Positions 24,206 through 33,790 of a DNA stretch of 57,390 nucleotides are shown piece by piece. The position numbers were made by a program, and so were the translations under genes. This stretch comes from Martinezella calliandrae (GTDB taxonomy: Bacteria; Pseudomonadota; Alphaproteobacteria; Rhizobiales; Rhizobiaceae), in assembly GCF_030272695.1 (NCBI RefSeq), contig NZ_JARFYN010000045.1, positions 1-57,390 of the forward strand, written 5' to 3'. Each line of letters begins with the position of its first letter. The first letter of the stretch is position 1. Below the pieces are notes generated by a model. That model did not search any database and was not told where the DNA came from. It worked only from the letters and a program-made list of their open reading frames with translations.

Positions 24206-25987
24206 TCAGGCGCCGGCTTCCAAGGTAGGAGCAGTTCCGTCCGACGTCGACTTGGATCCCTTGGCAAGTTGCAATGCCGAGGCCGCGACACGGATCGGCA
24301 CCTGGGCGCGGCGTGCAAGATCGCGAGCCATCGAATCGATGTCTTCTTGCGCGACGACATCTTGCGCCATATCGAGAAGCCATTGCGGCAGACTCGAGCT
24401 GACGCCGATATGCATGATATTGTCGCTCTGATCTCGAATTTTCGAAACCACGTCTGAAACCGTATCGTTTGCACCGATCAGGTCCGGAAAGAACTGAACT
24501 TGAAGCTCCTGAAGTTTGGCCCCGAGCTGTGTCCGGCCGAGTTCGAGGGCCAGAGGAGATTCTGCGATGGATTTAATTGTCGCATCCTTGCTTATCGCCC
24601 AATCCGCCCGGCGCGCGAGATCGAGCGTCAGGGAAAATACCGATTTGACGATCGGGTAAAGCTTTTGGTGGCTGAGGGGAGCTTGCACCGACCTTTGTGC
24701 TGACACGACGAGCGAGACCATCGGGCTTCCGTCGAAGACGCCCCAGGGACCCGCAGCATAGTCGCTGATCGATGCGGTTTCCAGCCAGGACCGCGCCGCG
24801 ATCAGATCGGGCAGTTCCTGACTCAGCGCAATAATTGCATCCAAAGTGGGCCGCAACATCGGCGGCGTGGCGAGTGGTAGCAACGCCGCAATGCTCTTGC
24901 CGAAGGCCGCTTCAGCTGCAGCGAGAAGGGCGGCGAGATCGGTGGGGCGCTGCGAGTCCTTCCTCCGTAGGGACAGGAAGAACAAGCCGATCACGTCGGG
25001 TGATCCCGGCATGAGAGACCACAGGTTCCGCAGCATCGCAGCTTCGAGATTCGGATCCGGCTCATCGCGGAGGAAATGCGCGCAGGCTCCGATCAGCCCG
25101 GCCAACGGATGGTCGAATTTCCCGTTGATTGCTGCCGTGCGTATGTTTTCGGGAATCGCGCCGAAGCGCTTTCCAAGAACCTGGACGGATGCATCGATCT
25201 TCTGGCTGAAGCCGTCGTCGGGCTCGAAACCCCGATCGTGCGCCACCATGTCGAGACTCGCGCGGGACAGATTGACCCGAGGAGACTTTTCCTCTCTTCC
25301 GCCACCTCTCGTCATGTCGACCGGAACAAACATCAGGTTGTCCCATCCACTGAACAGATGGATCGGCATGACGATCTGATCGGCATTCTCCTCATTGATA
25401 AGTAGATATGGCCCAGGCTTCAGGCATGCCGAGAAAATCGCCCAACCGGCCCCTGGATCGCGGGCCAAATCCTCGTCCTGGAAACTCGTGACGACATCTC
25501 CATCGGGAGTCTGCAGACTTCCAAGGTCGACGCCGGCGAAAGCCCCGTTCTCTTCCATATCGCGCGTTCGGAACATGATCATCAAGCGGCAGGATCCGGC
25601 GCTCGATGGGGGCGCGTCCGTGGTCGATTCTCTGCTGAATTGGCGCGCAGGCCCGATGTAGTATTCGTGGTGATCCCTCGTGTCGGAAGCAGGCAAAGCC
25701 GAGCTACGCACTGGTCCTTTTATGTCCAGGTCCGTCGGACCTTCGTGCACGATGACTTTCTCGGTCATTGATCCTGCCGAGACCAGACGGACGACGTAGA
25801 GCCCTTTGCGCAAATCGAGATTTACCCGGCCGTTTCCACCGCCCTGTATCCGGTTTCTACCGTCGAAGATCGTTATTCGGCAGTCATAGTCCCAATTGCC
25901 GCTGCCATCGGGTGCAACCGCGGTGATCGCGAAGGGAAAACGTTGCTGTTCTTGGGACGTTGCGCTATCGCTTTCAGAAGGTGGCAT
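24206..25987 (-). CDS. large protein of unknown function in the caspase cassette
   Basis: 593 residues, no family recognised. The first 95 residues look like a beta-sandwich (ITAVAPDGSGNWDYDCRITI...LRKGLYVVRLVS). Residues 95-235 are mixed and proline/glycine rich; residues 250-570 are mainly helical with many alanines and leucines. There is no signal peptide or membrane helix. The start overlaps the end of the caspase-like gene by 14 bases, so translation is coupled. It is a candidate substrate, regulator or scaffold of the protease. The caspase-like protein ends in a beta domain that could pair with this N-terminal one. Confidence 0.7.
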   Translation of the reverse strand: MPPSESDSATSQEQQRFPFAITAVAPDGSGNWDYDCRITIFDGRNRIQGGGNGRVNLDLRKGLYVVRLVSAGSMTEKVIVHEGPTDLDIKGPVRSSALPASDTRDHHEYYIGPARQFSRESTTDAPPSSAGSCRLMIMFRTRDMEENGAFAGVDLGSLQTPDGDVVTSFQDEDLARDPGAGWAIFSACLKPGPYLLINEENADQIVMPIHLFSGWDNLMFVPVDMTRGGGREEKSPRVNLSRASLDMVAHDRGFEPDDGFSQKIDASVQVLGKRFGAIPENIRTAAINGKFDHPLAGLIGACAHFLRDEPDPNLEAAMLRNLWSLMPGSPDVIGLFFLSLRRKDSQRPTDLAALLAAAEAAFGKSIAALLPLATPPMLRPTLDAIIALSQELPDLIAARSWLETASISDYAAGPWGVFDGSPMVSLVVSAQRSVQAPLSHQKLYPIVKSVFSLTLDLARRADWAISKDATIKSIAESPLALELGRTQLGAKLQELQVQFFPDLIGANDTVSDVVSKIRDQSDNIMHIGVSSSLPQWLLDMAQDVVAQEDIDSMARDLARRAQVPIRVAASALQLAKGSKSTSDGTAPTLEAGA

Positions 25988-27032
25988 GCTGGCCCTCCAT
26001 TCCCGGGCGGAAGAATATCGACATGGTATCGCCGGTCTCCACGTGCTCGAGGAGGTTCACCTCATACTTGAACATGACCGGCCATGGTCCGCTCGATGCC
26101 GGACCTTCGCGGAGGACTTTGCTGTCTGCATCACGAAGGCGGATCGAGCCGTTTCTCCAGCCTTTGAACCTTATCTCGAAATTACTCGCCGCCGCTGCTG
26201 GCCCAGGCGCTGGCCCGAGCGGAGAGGGAGAACCGAAGACAAGTCGCTCCGGTGGTAGCTGCATCCCCCTTTTGGGGACTTGCTGGCGGCCGTCCACCTT
26301 TGCAAGCCTGGGTACTTCGGCCTGCAGATAATCCCAGAGTGCGAACTGGGTGATGTCTTCTCCGGCAGGGGCGGCTGCGCCTTTCAGTCCGGCGAGAAGT
26401 GCTGTAGTGAAATAGCCCCGCACCTCGGTGTCGGCGTCCTGAGCGCCTTCGAAGGCTCTCTGCTCATGCTCAGCCGCGAAGATGCTGACAATTTTTGTAT
26501 CCTGGTACCCTTCTCTGGCCGTCGGACAGCCGCCGGCGGTATCTTGCGCGCGGGACTTGAGAATCCGTGACCGACAGCAATCGAAGAACATGACAATTTC
26601 GGAAAAAGGCATGCAGCGCTGGACCCAGCCCATCAGATGATTGGCGCTGATGGATTTGTTTGGCAGCTCGCGCGACCAACGCGGAAGGCAGAGTGCGACA
26701 TCGGGGAGCTGTTGGCCAACGGTGTCGAATGAATGACCGTGGCCACTGAAAAACAGGTAGAAGCGTCGACCGCCGCCGACGGCATTAGCGAGCTGCCAGA
26801 TCTCTACGAGTGCATCCTCGATTTGCTGAACATCCGGCGCCAAGGGGTCGCCGGTGGAGGTGATCAATTTGCAGTTCGCATCCGGAAGGCCGCCTCCAGA
26901 CTGTTTGTCCTTAAGCCAATCCGCGAACTTACATGCATCGGCGATCGCACCCCTGAGATTGCCGCCATCGGCGTAGAAAGGGTAGTGATTGAAGCCGACG
27001 ACCAAAGCAAAATCTTTGTTCTGTTCTGGCAT
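25974..27032 (-). CDS. caspase-like peptidase (C14 family)
   Basis: A 352-residue cytoplasmic cysteine peptidase of the caspase/metacaspase fold. The core is residues 8-250: ALVVGFNHYPFY, NLRGAIADACKFADWL, the catalytic histidine in YLFFSGHGHS (His98), and the catalytic cysteine in FFDCCRS (Cys152 or 153). A C-terminal extension of about 75 residues (NFEIRFKGWRNGSIRLRD) looks like a beta-rich adaptor. Bacterial caspase-like proteases often serve as effectors in immune cassettes. It begins 9 bases after the alpha/beta hydrolase gene and overlaps the next gene. Confidence 0.88.
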   Translation of the reverse strand: MPEQNKDFALVVGFNHYPFYADGGNLRGAIADACKFADWLKDKQSGGGLPDANCKLITSTGDPLAPDVQQIEDALVEIWQLANAVGGGRRFYLFFSGHGHSFDTVGQQLPDVALCLPRWSRELPNKSISANHLMGWVQRCMPFSEIVMFFDCCRSRILKSRAQDTAGGCPTAREGYQDTKIVSIFAAEHEQRAFEGAQDADTEVRGYFTTALLAGLKGAAAPAGEDITQFALWDYLQAEVPRLAKVDGRQQVPKRGMQLPPERLVFGSPSPLGPAPGPAAAASNFEIRFKGWRNGSIRLRDADSKVLREGPASSGPWPVMFKYEVNLLEHVETGDTMSIFFRPGMEGQHATF

Positions 27033-27041
27033 GGTCCGACC

Positions 27042-28589
27042 TCACGCGCTCACGATGGCTCGCAAACTTGCGAGGGTTGGTGGATCATCATCGAAGTCGC
27101 CGTGGCGTAGAGCAGAACTGAGAAAGCCGTCGCCTCCTTCTGCCGCAATCGATAGCACGGACCGCCGCGCTCCGGGGTCGCCAAGCCAAGCGGTCGAGTC
27201 CAGAAGAAATGGATCGATGAAGGGCGGTTTGCCCGTCCAGAAACGCTGCATGCCGGCGATGGGCGTGTCCGGCTCGTCTTCCAGCACGCCAGAGATGAAG
27301 TAAAGGAGCGACTTATTATAGAACTTGGGAACGAGCTGGTCCTTCTGTTCATTTTCGTCAGTCATCGTAAAAACGCGAAAACGTTCGAACCGTGCTGGTT
27401 TGCTGACAATTTCGGAATACATCAATCGGCTCAGGCAAGCAGGAGCCAGGAAAATGACGTTGCGAATGCGAAGGGCGACTTTTTGCCGTTCGAGCGCGGC
27501 GAAGAGGTTGCATATCGCAATAGAGCCGGCGCTATGACCGACCAGATCGACGACAACGTCGGGATTGGCTTGCTGGTATGCTGAAAGTTTAAGCATAAAG
27601 TAGCTGCCGGGATAGGCGTCTTCCCCGAGCGGCTCGGTGTTCGGCAACCACATTGCCGATGCGACGGTTTTCATGCCACCCCATGTCCAAGCACCAAAGT
27701 CTGCCAGATAGAGCGCGCGCAAGATCTCCTCGACAACGGTGGTGTACAAGCCATGATCGCGTCCCTTCATGAATCGGCGTACGACCTGTACGGCAACCTT
27801 CGCCACGAGGATTGCTACTCCTGCAATCGAAAACCCTCGGCCTGCCTCGTCCCTCAGATTGTCACTCAGCGCCGGTTTCATCAGTTTCTTCTCGTCCGGT
27901 GGTGGCGCAGTCACGCCTCCCACAGCATCGTCAGTTTCCAAATCGTTCTGAATATCCAGTTCCATGTCCGTACGGAGCTGCTGCAAATCCGCTTCGTTCA
28001 AAGACTCGGCTTTTGCCCGGACAACGGCTTCCTTGTCACTAAATGGATCGCTCTCCGCGAGCTGCCGCTTGACATCTTCGTCGCTCACCTCGCCAACGGC
28101 GCCCCGACCACCAAGGTCAACGCCAAATCGCTTGGCCAACTGGCGCAGAAGATATTTCAGGAGCGTCTGGAATAGCTTGGTTTCGCCGATCTGTAAGACG
28201 TTACGGGACACGGTCTCGAGTAGGCCGGTCTCCCAGATGAATGTAACGGGATGGGCGCCCGCTTTTGAGTAGACCTGTGCCATTTTCAAAGCTGTCGCCG
28301 CACCCGAGGCTTCAGAAATCAGTCCTCCGTGGAAATGGACCACGAGCTTCGTCGACTTGGCTTGCTCTAGATAAGAAAAGATGGCGTCGATGTCTTGCGG
28401 GCTCGTTTTGAGGTCGCCGCTCTCCTTGAAGGTTCCTTTCGGACCGACATTTACAAAATTCAAGGCGCAAAGCTCAGACAATCCCCTACTCCCCAGCAAG
28501 AACTCCGACCTTACCTTCACTGTACTGTATTGGTGTGTTTTCGCAAGAGAGCTCGCCCTTAACTTGTCTGGAGGTGGTGAGTTGTACAC
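27042..28589 (-). CDS. alpha/beta hydrolase with membrane-like insert, first gene of the caspase cassette
   Basis: 515 residues. An oxyanion-hole motif HFHGG (85-89) and a nucleophile elbow GHSAG (351-355) identify a lipase/esterase-type alpha/beta hydrolase. Between them lies an insert of about 200 residues that includes a charged stretch (165-235) and a hydrophobic, possibly membrane-associated helix (IAGVAILVAKVAVQVV, 255-270). The start shown is a GTG at 28589 with a poorly spaced ribosome site; a later start is possible. It leads the caspase-like operon. It could be a phospholipase activated or released by the protease, but that is inference. Confidence 0.75.
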   Translation of the reverse strand: MYNSPPPDKLRASSLAKTHQYSTVKVRSEFLLGSRGLSELCALNFVNVGPKGTFKESGDLKTSPQDIDAIFSYLEQAKSTKLVVHFHGGLISEASGAATALKMAQVYSKAGAHPVTFIWETGLLETVSRNVLQIGETKLFQTLLKYLLRQLAKRFGVDLGGRGAVGEVSDEDVKRQLAESDPFSDKEAVVRAKAESLNEADLQQLRTDMELDIQNDLETDDAVGGVTAPPPDEKKLMKPALSDNLRDEAGRGFSIAGVAILVAKVAVQVVRRFMKGRDHGLYTTVVEEILRALYLADFGAWTWGGMKTVASAMWLPNTEPLGEDAYPGSYFMLKLSAYQQANPDVVVDLVGHSAGSIAICNLFAALERQKVALRIRNVIFLAPACLSRLMYSEIVSKPARFERFRVFTMTDENEQKDQLVPKFYNKSLLYFISGVLEDEPDTPIAGMQRFWTGKPPFIDPFLLDSTAWLGDPGARRSVLSIAAEGGDGFLSSALRHGDFDDDPPTLASLRAIVSA

Positions 28590-29000
28590 CTCTTGAATAC
28601 GACACTATTCGGCGTGAATCGCGGGGTCGATTTTGAGTCGAGCGTCTTGAATAGGAGGGGCTGTTTGTTCCTATTACTTATTCGAGGCTCAGTCGATCGG
28701 ATGAACGAATGGACCGCCCAGCCTAACGCAGATGGGATCGATCGCTCATCGTGCGCCTAACGGTCGGCGGCCTAAGCGTGTGCTATTTCGCCGGGCCGGA
28801 ACGGGGCGACCGTCGGTTCGCCATGCTGCAAAAGACTGGCGGCTACCCTCTGCAATCGAAAACGACACCCGACGAGGTAGCGGTCAAGCTGGCTATTTTC
28901 TTCTTTCGTAGATTTCGGGGTGAAGTGGCTGGAACCCGAGACCCAGCAATTTTGCAGCCCGGCGCCTTGATAGGAATCGAACCCACGACCCCGTCATTCC
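28590..29000. other. intergenic region with a tRNA T-arm-like fragment
   Basis: About 410 bases between the caspase cassette and dnaE2. It must hold the cassette promoter, which I could not identify. At 28957-28995 the minus strand reads GGGTCGTGGGTTCGATTCC..., which has the shape of a variable loop and T-arm of a tRNA, but there is no D-arm or anticodon arm because the dnaE2 coding region follows at once. It may be an old integration scar. Confidence 0.3.
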
Positions 29001-32000
29001 TCACCTGAAATCCCGCGTCTTCACCCTGATCTCATCGAGATGCAGATAGGGGTCGATGATATCGCGCGGTTTCGGCCCCTTCGGTATCCCGCGCGGATCG
29101 GGCCTCGGCGCCCCATGATGAAATTCGTCGCCGCGCCCATGCGGCAGCGGAAAGGCAGCATCCCGTTCGCCGACGCTCGCCAATTCGTCCGTGAGGTCGG
29201 CCAGCCGGTGGGCGACGAGGTGTACGACATCCCCTTCCCTCTGGATGCGGCCATAGACCCCGAGCATGCCGGCGCCGAGCACGACGCGGCGGTATTTCTC
29301 GAAGACTTTTGCCCAGACAACGAGATTGGCAATCCCAGTTTCGTCCTCGATGGTGATGAAGAGCACGCCCTTGGCGGAACCGGGGCGCTGGCGGACGAGC
29401 ACAAGGCCGGCAGCCTCCAACCATTTTCCATCGCGGGCCTGCATTGCCTCGGCGCAGTTGACGATACGGCGACGCCTGAGATCCTCCCGCAGGAAGGACA
29501 GCGGGTGATCGCGGAGCGTCAATCCGACATGGCTATAGTCGGCGACCACTTCCCCGCCCGAGGTCATCGGCTTGAGCGCCACCACCGGCTCGTTGATTTC
29601 AGCGACGGTGGTTTCTTCCCGGGCGGATACGGCGGCAAAGAGCGGCAGCGGTTCGTCCCTGAGCGGTTTGATCGCCCACAACGCCTTGCGCCGGGCCAGA
29701 CCGAGCGACGGCTGGAAGGCATCAGCCTCTGCGAGTTCGACGAGCGAGGCCGCCGACGCGCGCGCGCGGCGCCAGAGATCATCGACCGAGGCGAACGACC
29801 GATCGGCCCGCACCGCGACAATCGCAGCGGCATCTGCATTGGCAAGGCCCCTGACCATACGCATGCCGAGCCGCACGGCGAAGCGGCCGTCATCCTCCGT
29901 CGGCTCGAGCGTGCAATCCCAGCGGCTTGCATTGACGCAGACAGGGCGAACCTCGACACCGTGATTGCGGGCATCCCGGACGATTTGGGCCGGCGCGTAA
30001 AAGCCCATCGGCTGGGCGTTGAGCAGCGCGCAGCAGAACACGTCCGGATGCCAGCATTTCAGCCAGGAGGAGGCATAAGCGATCAAAGCGAAGGAGGCGG
30101 CATGGCTTTCCGGAAAGCCGTAGCTGCCGAAGCCCTCAAGCTGCTTGAAGGTCTTTTCCGCAATTTCCGGCTCGTAGCCGTTGGCCACCATGCCTGATAT
30201 CAGCTTCTGGCCGAACTTCGATACGCCGCCGGTGTGCTTGAAAGTGGCCATGGCGCGGCGCAGCTGATCGGCCTCGCCGGCGGTGAATCCTGTGCATTCG
30301 ATCGCGACCCGCATCGCCTGTTCCTGGAAGAGCGGCACGCCGAGCGTCTTGCCGAGCACCTTTTCCAGTTCCGGCTTCGGATAGTCGACCGTTTCCTTAC
30401 CCTCCCGCCGCCGGAGATAGGGATGCACCATGTCGCCCTGGATCGGACCGGGGCGGACGATCGCCACCTCAATCACGAGATCGTAGAAAGTGCGCGGCTT
30501 GATCCTGGGCAACATCGACATCTGCGCCCGGCTCTCAATCTGGAAGGTGCCGAGCGTGTCGGCCTTCCTGATCATCGCATAGGTGCGTGGATCCTCGGCC
30601 GGGATGGTCGCGAGATCGAGATCGATACCCTTGTGCTCGGTGAGCAAATCGAAGCCGCGCTTCATGCAGGAGAGCATTCCCAATGCCAGGCAATCGACCT
30701 TCATGAATTTCAGGATGTCGATATCGTCCTTGTCCCATTCGATCACCTGCCGGTCGACCATCGCCGCCGGCTCGATCGGCACCAGCTCGTCGAGGCGGTC
30801 GCGGGTAAGCACGAATCCACCGGGATGCTGCGACAGGTGACGAGGCGCTCCCATCAGCTGGCGGGCAAGGTCCAGCGTCAGGCGCAGGCGCCGGTCGGAG
30901 AGGTTGAGGTTGAGCTCTTCGGCGTGCTTTTCGCCGACATCCTCGCCCCAGCCCCAGACCCCGGACGAGAGCATCTTCGTCATATCCTCCGGCAGGCCCA
31001 AAGCCTTGCCCACGTCGCGCACCGCACCCTTCGAGCGATAGCGAATGACGGTCGAGCAGAGGGCGGCATGATCGCGGCCATAGGTTTCGAACACCCATTG
31101 CATGACGATCTCGCGCCGCTCGTGCTCGAAATCGACATCAATGTCGGGCGGCTCGCGCCGCTCCTCGGAGACGAAGCGCTCGAAGAGCAGATCGTTGCGG
31201 TCGGGATCGATCGAGGTGATGCCGAGCACATAGCAGACGGCGGAGTTGGCAGCCGATCCCCTGCCCTGGCAAAGAATGTCGCGTGATCGGGCAAAACGGA
31301 CGATCGAATTCACCGTCAGGAAATACGGCGCGTATTCGAGCTTTTCGATCAGCCGCAGCTCGTGCTCGATGTTTGCCCTCACCTTTTTCGGCAAGCCTTC
31401 CGGATAGCGTGCCGCCGCCCCTTCCCAGGTGAGCTGTTCAAGCGTCTGCTGCGGCGTCAGTTCCGTATGCGAGCGTTCCTCCGGATATTGATAGGCGAGT
31501 TCGTCGAGCGAGAAGCGACAACGCTCCATGATTTCGATGGTGCGGGCGAGCGCCTCCGGATAACGATTGAACAGCCGCGCCATCTCCTCCGGTGGCTTCA
31601 GATAGCGATCGGCGTGCCGTTCCCTCCGAAAACCGGCGTCATCGATGGTGATGTTGTGACGAATGCAGGTGACGACATCCTGCAGGATGCGCCGCTCCGG
31701 CACATGAAACAGCACATCATTCGTCACGACGGTTGGCACGCGGGCGGCGGCGGCCATGTTCGAGAGCTCATGGAGCCGCAGCTGGTCATTCGGCCGGCGG
31801 CGGAGGGTGAGCGCCAGACAGCCACGGTCGCCGAAGGCTTCGCGCAGGCGGCGCAGGCTGAGTGCGCAGGCCTCGTCGGCTTCATCCGGAATGAGGACGG
31901 CGATCAGGCCCTCGCCGTAGGCGACGAGATCGGCCCAGCCAAGCTGGCATTTTGCCTTGCCGGCGCGCTTCTTGCAGAGCGACAGCAGGCGGCAGAGCCG

Positions 32001-32270
32001 GGCATAGGCCGGCCGGTCGGTCGGATAGACGAGTACGGAAATGCCGTCGGTCAGATCGAGGCGGCAGCCGACAATCAGACGAATGCCGGTGTCCTTGGCC
32101 GCCTGGTGGGCGCGCACGATGCCGGCCAGCGAATTGCGATCGACGATCGCCAGCGCTTCGATGCCGGGTTCGGCGGCCTGCGCGAACAGTTCCTCACAAG
32201 ACGAGGCGCCTCGCAGAAAGGAAAAATGCGAGGTCACCTGCAGCTCGGCATAGCGCGCGCTTTCCGTCAT
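29001..32270 (-). CDS. dnaE2: error-prone DNA polymerase DnaE2 (ImuC)
   Basis: About 1089 residues of a C-family DNA polymerase alpha subunit, the DnaE2 paralogue that carries out translesion synthesis with ImuA and ImuB. It has the PHP domain at the N-terminus (YAELQVTSHFSFLRGASS), the polymerase motif ILCQGRGSAANSAVCY with PPDIDVDFEHERREIV, and a C-terminal OB domain (GVLFITIEDETGIANLVVWAKVFE shortened here in part). The ATG at 32270 overlaps the imuB stop as ATGA and is preferred over 32294. It is part of an SOS-regulated operon with a LexA box before imuA. Confidence 0.96.
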   Translation of the reverse strand: MTESARYAELQVTSHFSFLRGASSCEELFAQAAEPGIEALAIVDRNSLAGIVRAHQAAKDTGIRLIVGCRLDLTDGISVLVYPTDRPAYARLCRLLSLCKKRAGKAKCQLGWADLVAYGEGLIAVLIPDEADEACALSLRRLREAFGDRGCLALTLRRRPNDQLRLHELSNMAAAARVPTVVTNDVLFHVPERRILQDVVTCIRHNITIDDAGFRRERHADRYLKPPEEMARLFNRYPEALARTIEIMERCRFSLDELAYQYPEERSHTELTPQQTLEQLTWEGAAARYPEGLPKKVRANIEHELRLIEKLEYAPYFLTVNSIVRFARSRDILCQGRGSAANSAVCYVLGITSIDPDRNDLLFERFVSEERREPPDIDVDFEHERREIVMQWVFETYGRDHAALCSTVIRYRSKGAVRDVGKALGLPEDMTKMLSSGVWGWGEDVGEKHAEELNLNLSDRRLRLTLDLARQLMGAPRHLSQHPGGFVLTRDRLDELVPIEPAAMVDRQVIEWDKDDIDILKFMKVDCLALGMLSCMKRGFDLLTEHKGIDLDLATIPAEDPRTYAMIRKADTLGTFQIESRAQMSMLPRIKPRTFYDLVIEVAIVRPGPIQGDMVHPYLRRREGKETVDYPKPELEKVLGKTLGVPLFQEQAMRVAIECTGFTAGEADQLRRAMATFKHTGGVSKFGQKLISGMVANGYEPEIAEKTFKQLEGFGSYGFPESHAASFALIAYASSWLKCWHPDVFCCALLNAQPMGFYAPAQIVRDARNHGVEVRPVCVNASRWDCTLEPTEDDGRFAVRLGMRMVRGLANADAAAIVAVRADRSFASVDDLWRRARASAASLVELAEADAFQPSLGLARRKALWAIKPLRDEPLPLFAAVSAREETTVAEINEPVVALKPMTSGGEVVADYSHVGLTLRDHPLSFLREDLRRRRIVNCAEAMQARDGKWLEAAGLVLVRQRPGSAKGVLFITIEDETGIANLVVWAKVFEKYRRVVLGAGMLGVYGRIQREGDVVHLVAHRLADLTDELASVGERDAAFPLPHGRGDEFHHGAPRPDPRGIPKGPKPRDIIDPYLHLDEIRVKTRDFR

Positions 32271-33790
32271 CCGAATATCCCGTGCAGGAACCATTTCTGG
32301 CTGCCGGTCTCACCGTGCTCGCCGTCGCCGGCGCGAAAAATCCAGTAGCGCTCGCCGGCGTCGTCCTCGACCTGGAAATAGTCGCGCACCGCAGCAAGCT
32401 CGGCATCGCGCTTCCACCATTCGCCGAACACCCGCTCCGGGCCGTCGGCCCGCCTGACGCGCCGGCGCACGCCGCGCCAGGTGAAATGGACCGGCGGATG
32501 ATCCGGCAGCAGCGCCATGGTCTCGATCGGCTCGGGATACGGCAGCAGCCGGGTGGGGCGCGGCCAGTGGCTCGGCCAAGTCTCGCCACTATCAGGGGTC
32601 ATCGGCGCCACGCGGGTGGTGGAGCGTTCGGGCACGTCGCTGGCAAGAGGTGCCACGCGAAAAAGCCGCCGCTCGCCGATGCGGTTGCCGATTATGTCGA
32701 TCAGCCCGGACACATCGGCCTCCGGTTCTTCGACGAGCGAAGAGATGACTTGCCGCGCCACCAGCGGCTCGGCGATGGTGGCCGTCAGCGACATGATCTC
32801 GATGCCAAAGCCGGGATCGATGGTTTCGATCCGGTCGGTGAGGAGACGCGTCAGCCGCTTGACGTCGCGAACCGGCGTCGCCGTGCCGGCGCGGATCGCC
32901 TGGTAGGTGTTGTCGACCCGTTGAAACAAGAGATCGAGCCGACGGATGCCAAGCCCCCTTTCTTCAAGCGAGTGACAGAGCTGATCGACCAGCCTGGCCG
33001 TGTAGCGCGCGATCGTCTCAGCGGCGCCGATCGGCTCGCCGAAGGCGCGGCGCACCTCGATAAGGTCGGGCGTGCGCAGGGGATCGATGGGCTCCGCAAC
33101 GCGTCCCATGGCCTGGTCGATCCGGCGGCCGAGCTCAGGCCCGAACCGAAGCGCAAGCGGCGCGCGCGGCTGGCCGGCAATGTCGCCGATTGTCTTGAAA
33201 CCGAGAGCCCGAAGACCGTCGGTGATGGCACTATCGAGACGAAGTGCTGCGATCGGCAGAGCATGCAGGCCGTTCGCCTGCGCGGCCGGCGGAACGACAA
33301 GTGTCGGATCGGCCCGATATCGGGCGACCGCATGCGCCGCACCCCAGGTGTCGGCCACGGCCGCACGCGCGGCAATGCCGGAGTGAAAGAAGCGATTGAC
33401 CATGCCGGACAGCATCAGCTCCTCGCCGCCATGCAGATGATCGGCGCCGGTCGTATCGATCACCAGGCCATCGGGCGGATCGGCGGCAACGATCGGCGCA
33501 TAGCACTGCAGCGCCCAGAGCGCCAAACGTTCGAGCGCCTCGAGGTCGGCGCCTGGATCGGCATCCATGACCACAAGCCCGGACACAAGCGCCTGCGCCT
33601 TGGTGGCCGGCATGCCGACGCGCAAGCCTGCGGCCTGGGCGGCGCGGTCGACGGCGACCACGCTCCGGCGCCTCTGCTGGCGGCCGATCAGGATGAGCGG
33701 CGTCTCAGGCGGTGGCGAAGCGTCGCCCAATTTCCTTCTGAGGCGATCCGTCGGCCACGTCGGAAGGAAGAGCGATACGACCCTTGGCAT
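32267..33790 (-). CDS. imuB: ImuB, Y-family polymerase-like protein
   Basis: About 507 residues of the catalytically inactive Y-family polymerase homologue that links DnaE2 to the sliding clamp. It begins PRVVSLFLPTWPTDRLRR. The palm region has VVAVDRAAQAAGLRVGMPATKAQ, and the little-finger region follows. The active-site acidic residues of true Y-family polymerases are not evident, as expected for ImuB. The ATG at 33790 follows GGAGG and is preferred to the longer frame. It overlaps imuA by 86 bases and dnaE2 by 4. Confidence 0.93.
   Translation of the reverse strand: MPRVVSLFLPTWPTDRLRRKLGDASPPPETPLILIGRQQRRRSVVAVDRAAQAAGLRVGMPATKAQALVSGLVVMDADPGADLEALERLALWALQCYAPIVAADPPDGLVIDTTGADHLHGGEELMLSGMVNRFFHSGIAARAAVADTWGAAHAVARYRADPTLVVPPAAQANGLHALPIAALRLDSAITDGLRALGFKTIGDIAGQPRAPLALRFGPELGRRIDQAMGRVAEPIDPLRTPDLIEVRRAFGEPIGAAETIARYTARLVDQLCHSLEERGLGIRRLDLLFQRVDNTYQAIRAGTATPVRDVKRLTRLLTDRIETIDPGFGIEIMSLTATIAEPLVARQVISSLVEEPEADVSGLIDIIGNRIGERRLFRVAPLASDVPERSTTRVAPMTPDSGETWPSHWPRPTRLLPYPEPIETMALLPDHPPVHFTWRGVRRRVRRADGPERVFGEWWKRDAELAAVRDYFQVEDDAGERYWIFRAGDGEHGETGSQKWFLHGIFG

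Noticed and set aside
28751..29008. 85-codon plus-strand frame before dnaE2
   Set aside because: Its end (GIEPTTP) is the typical false translation of an antisense tRNA T-arm, and it has no family features.
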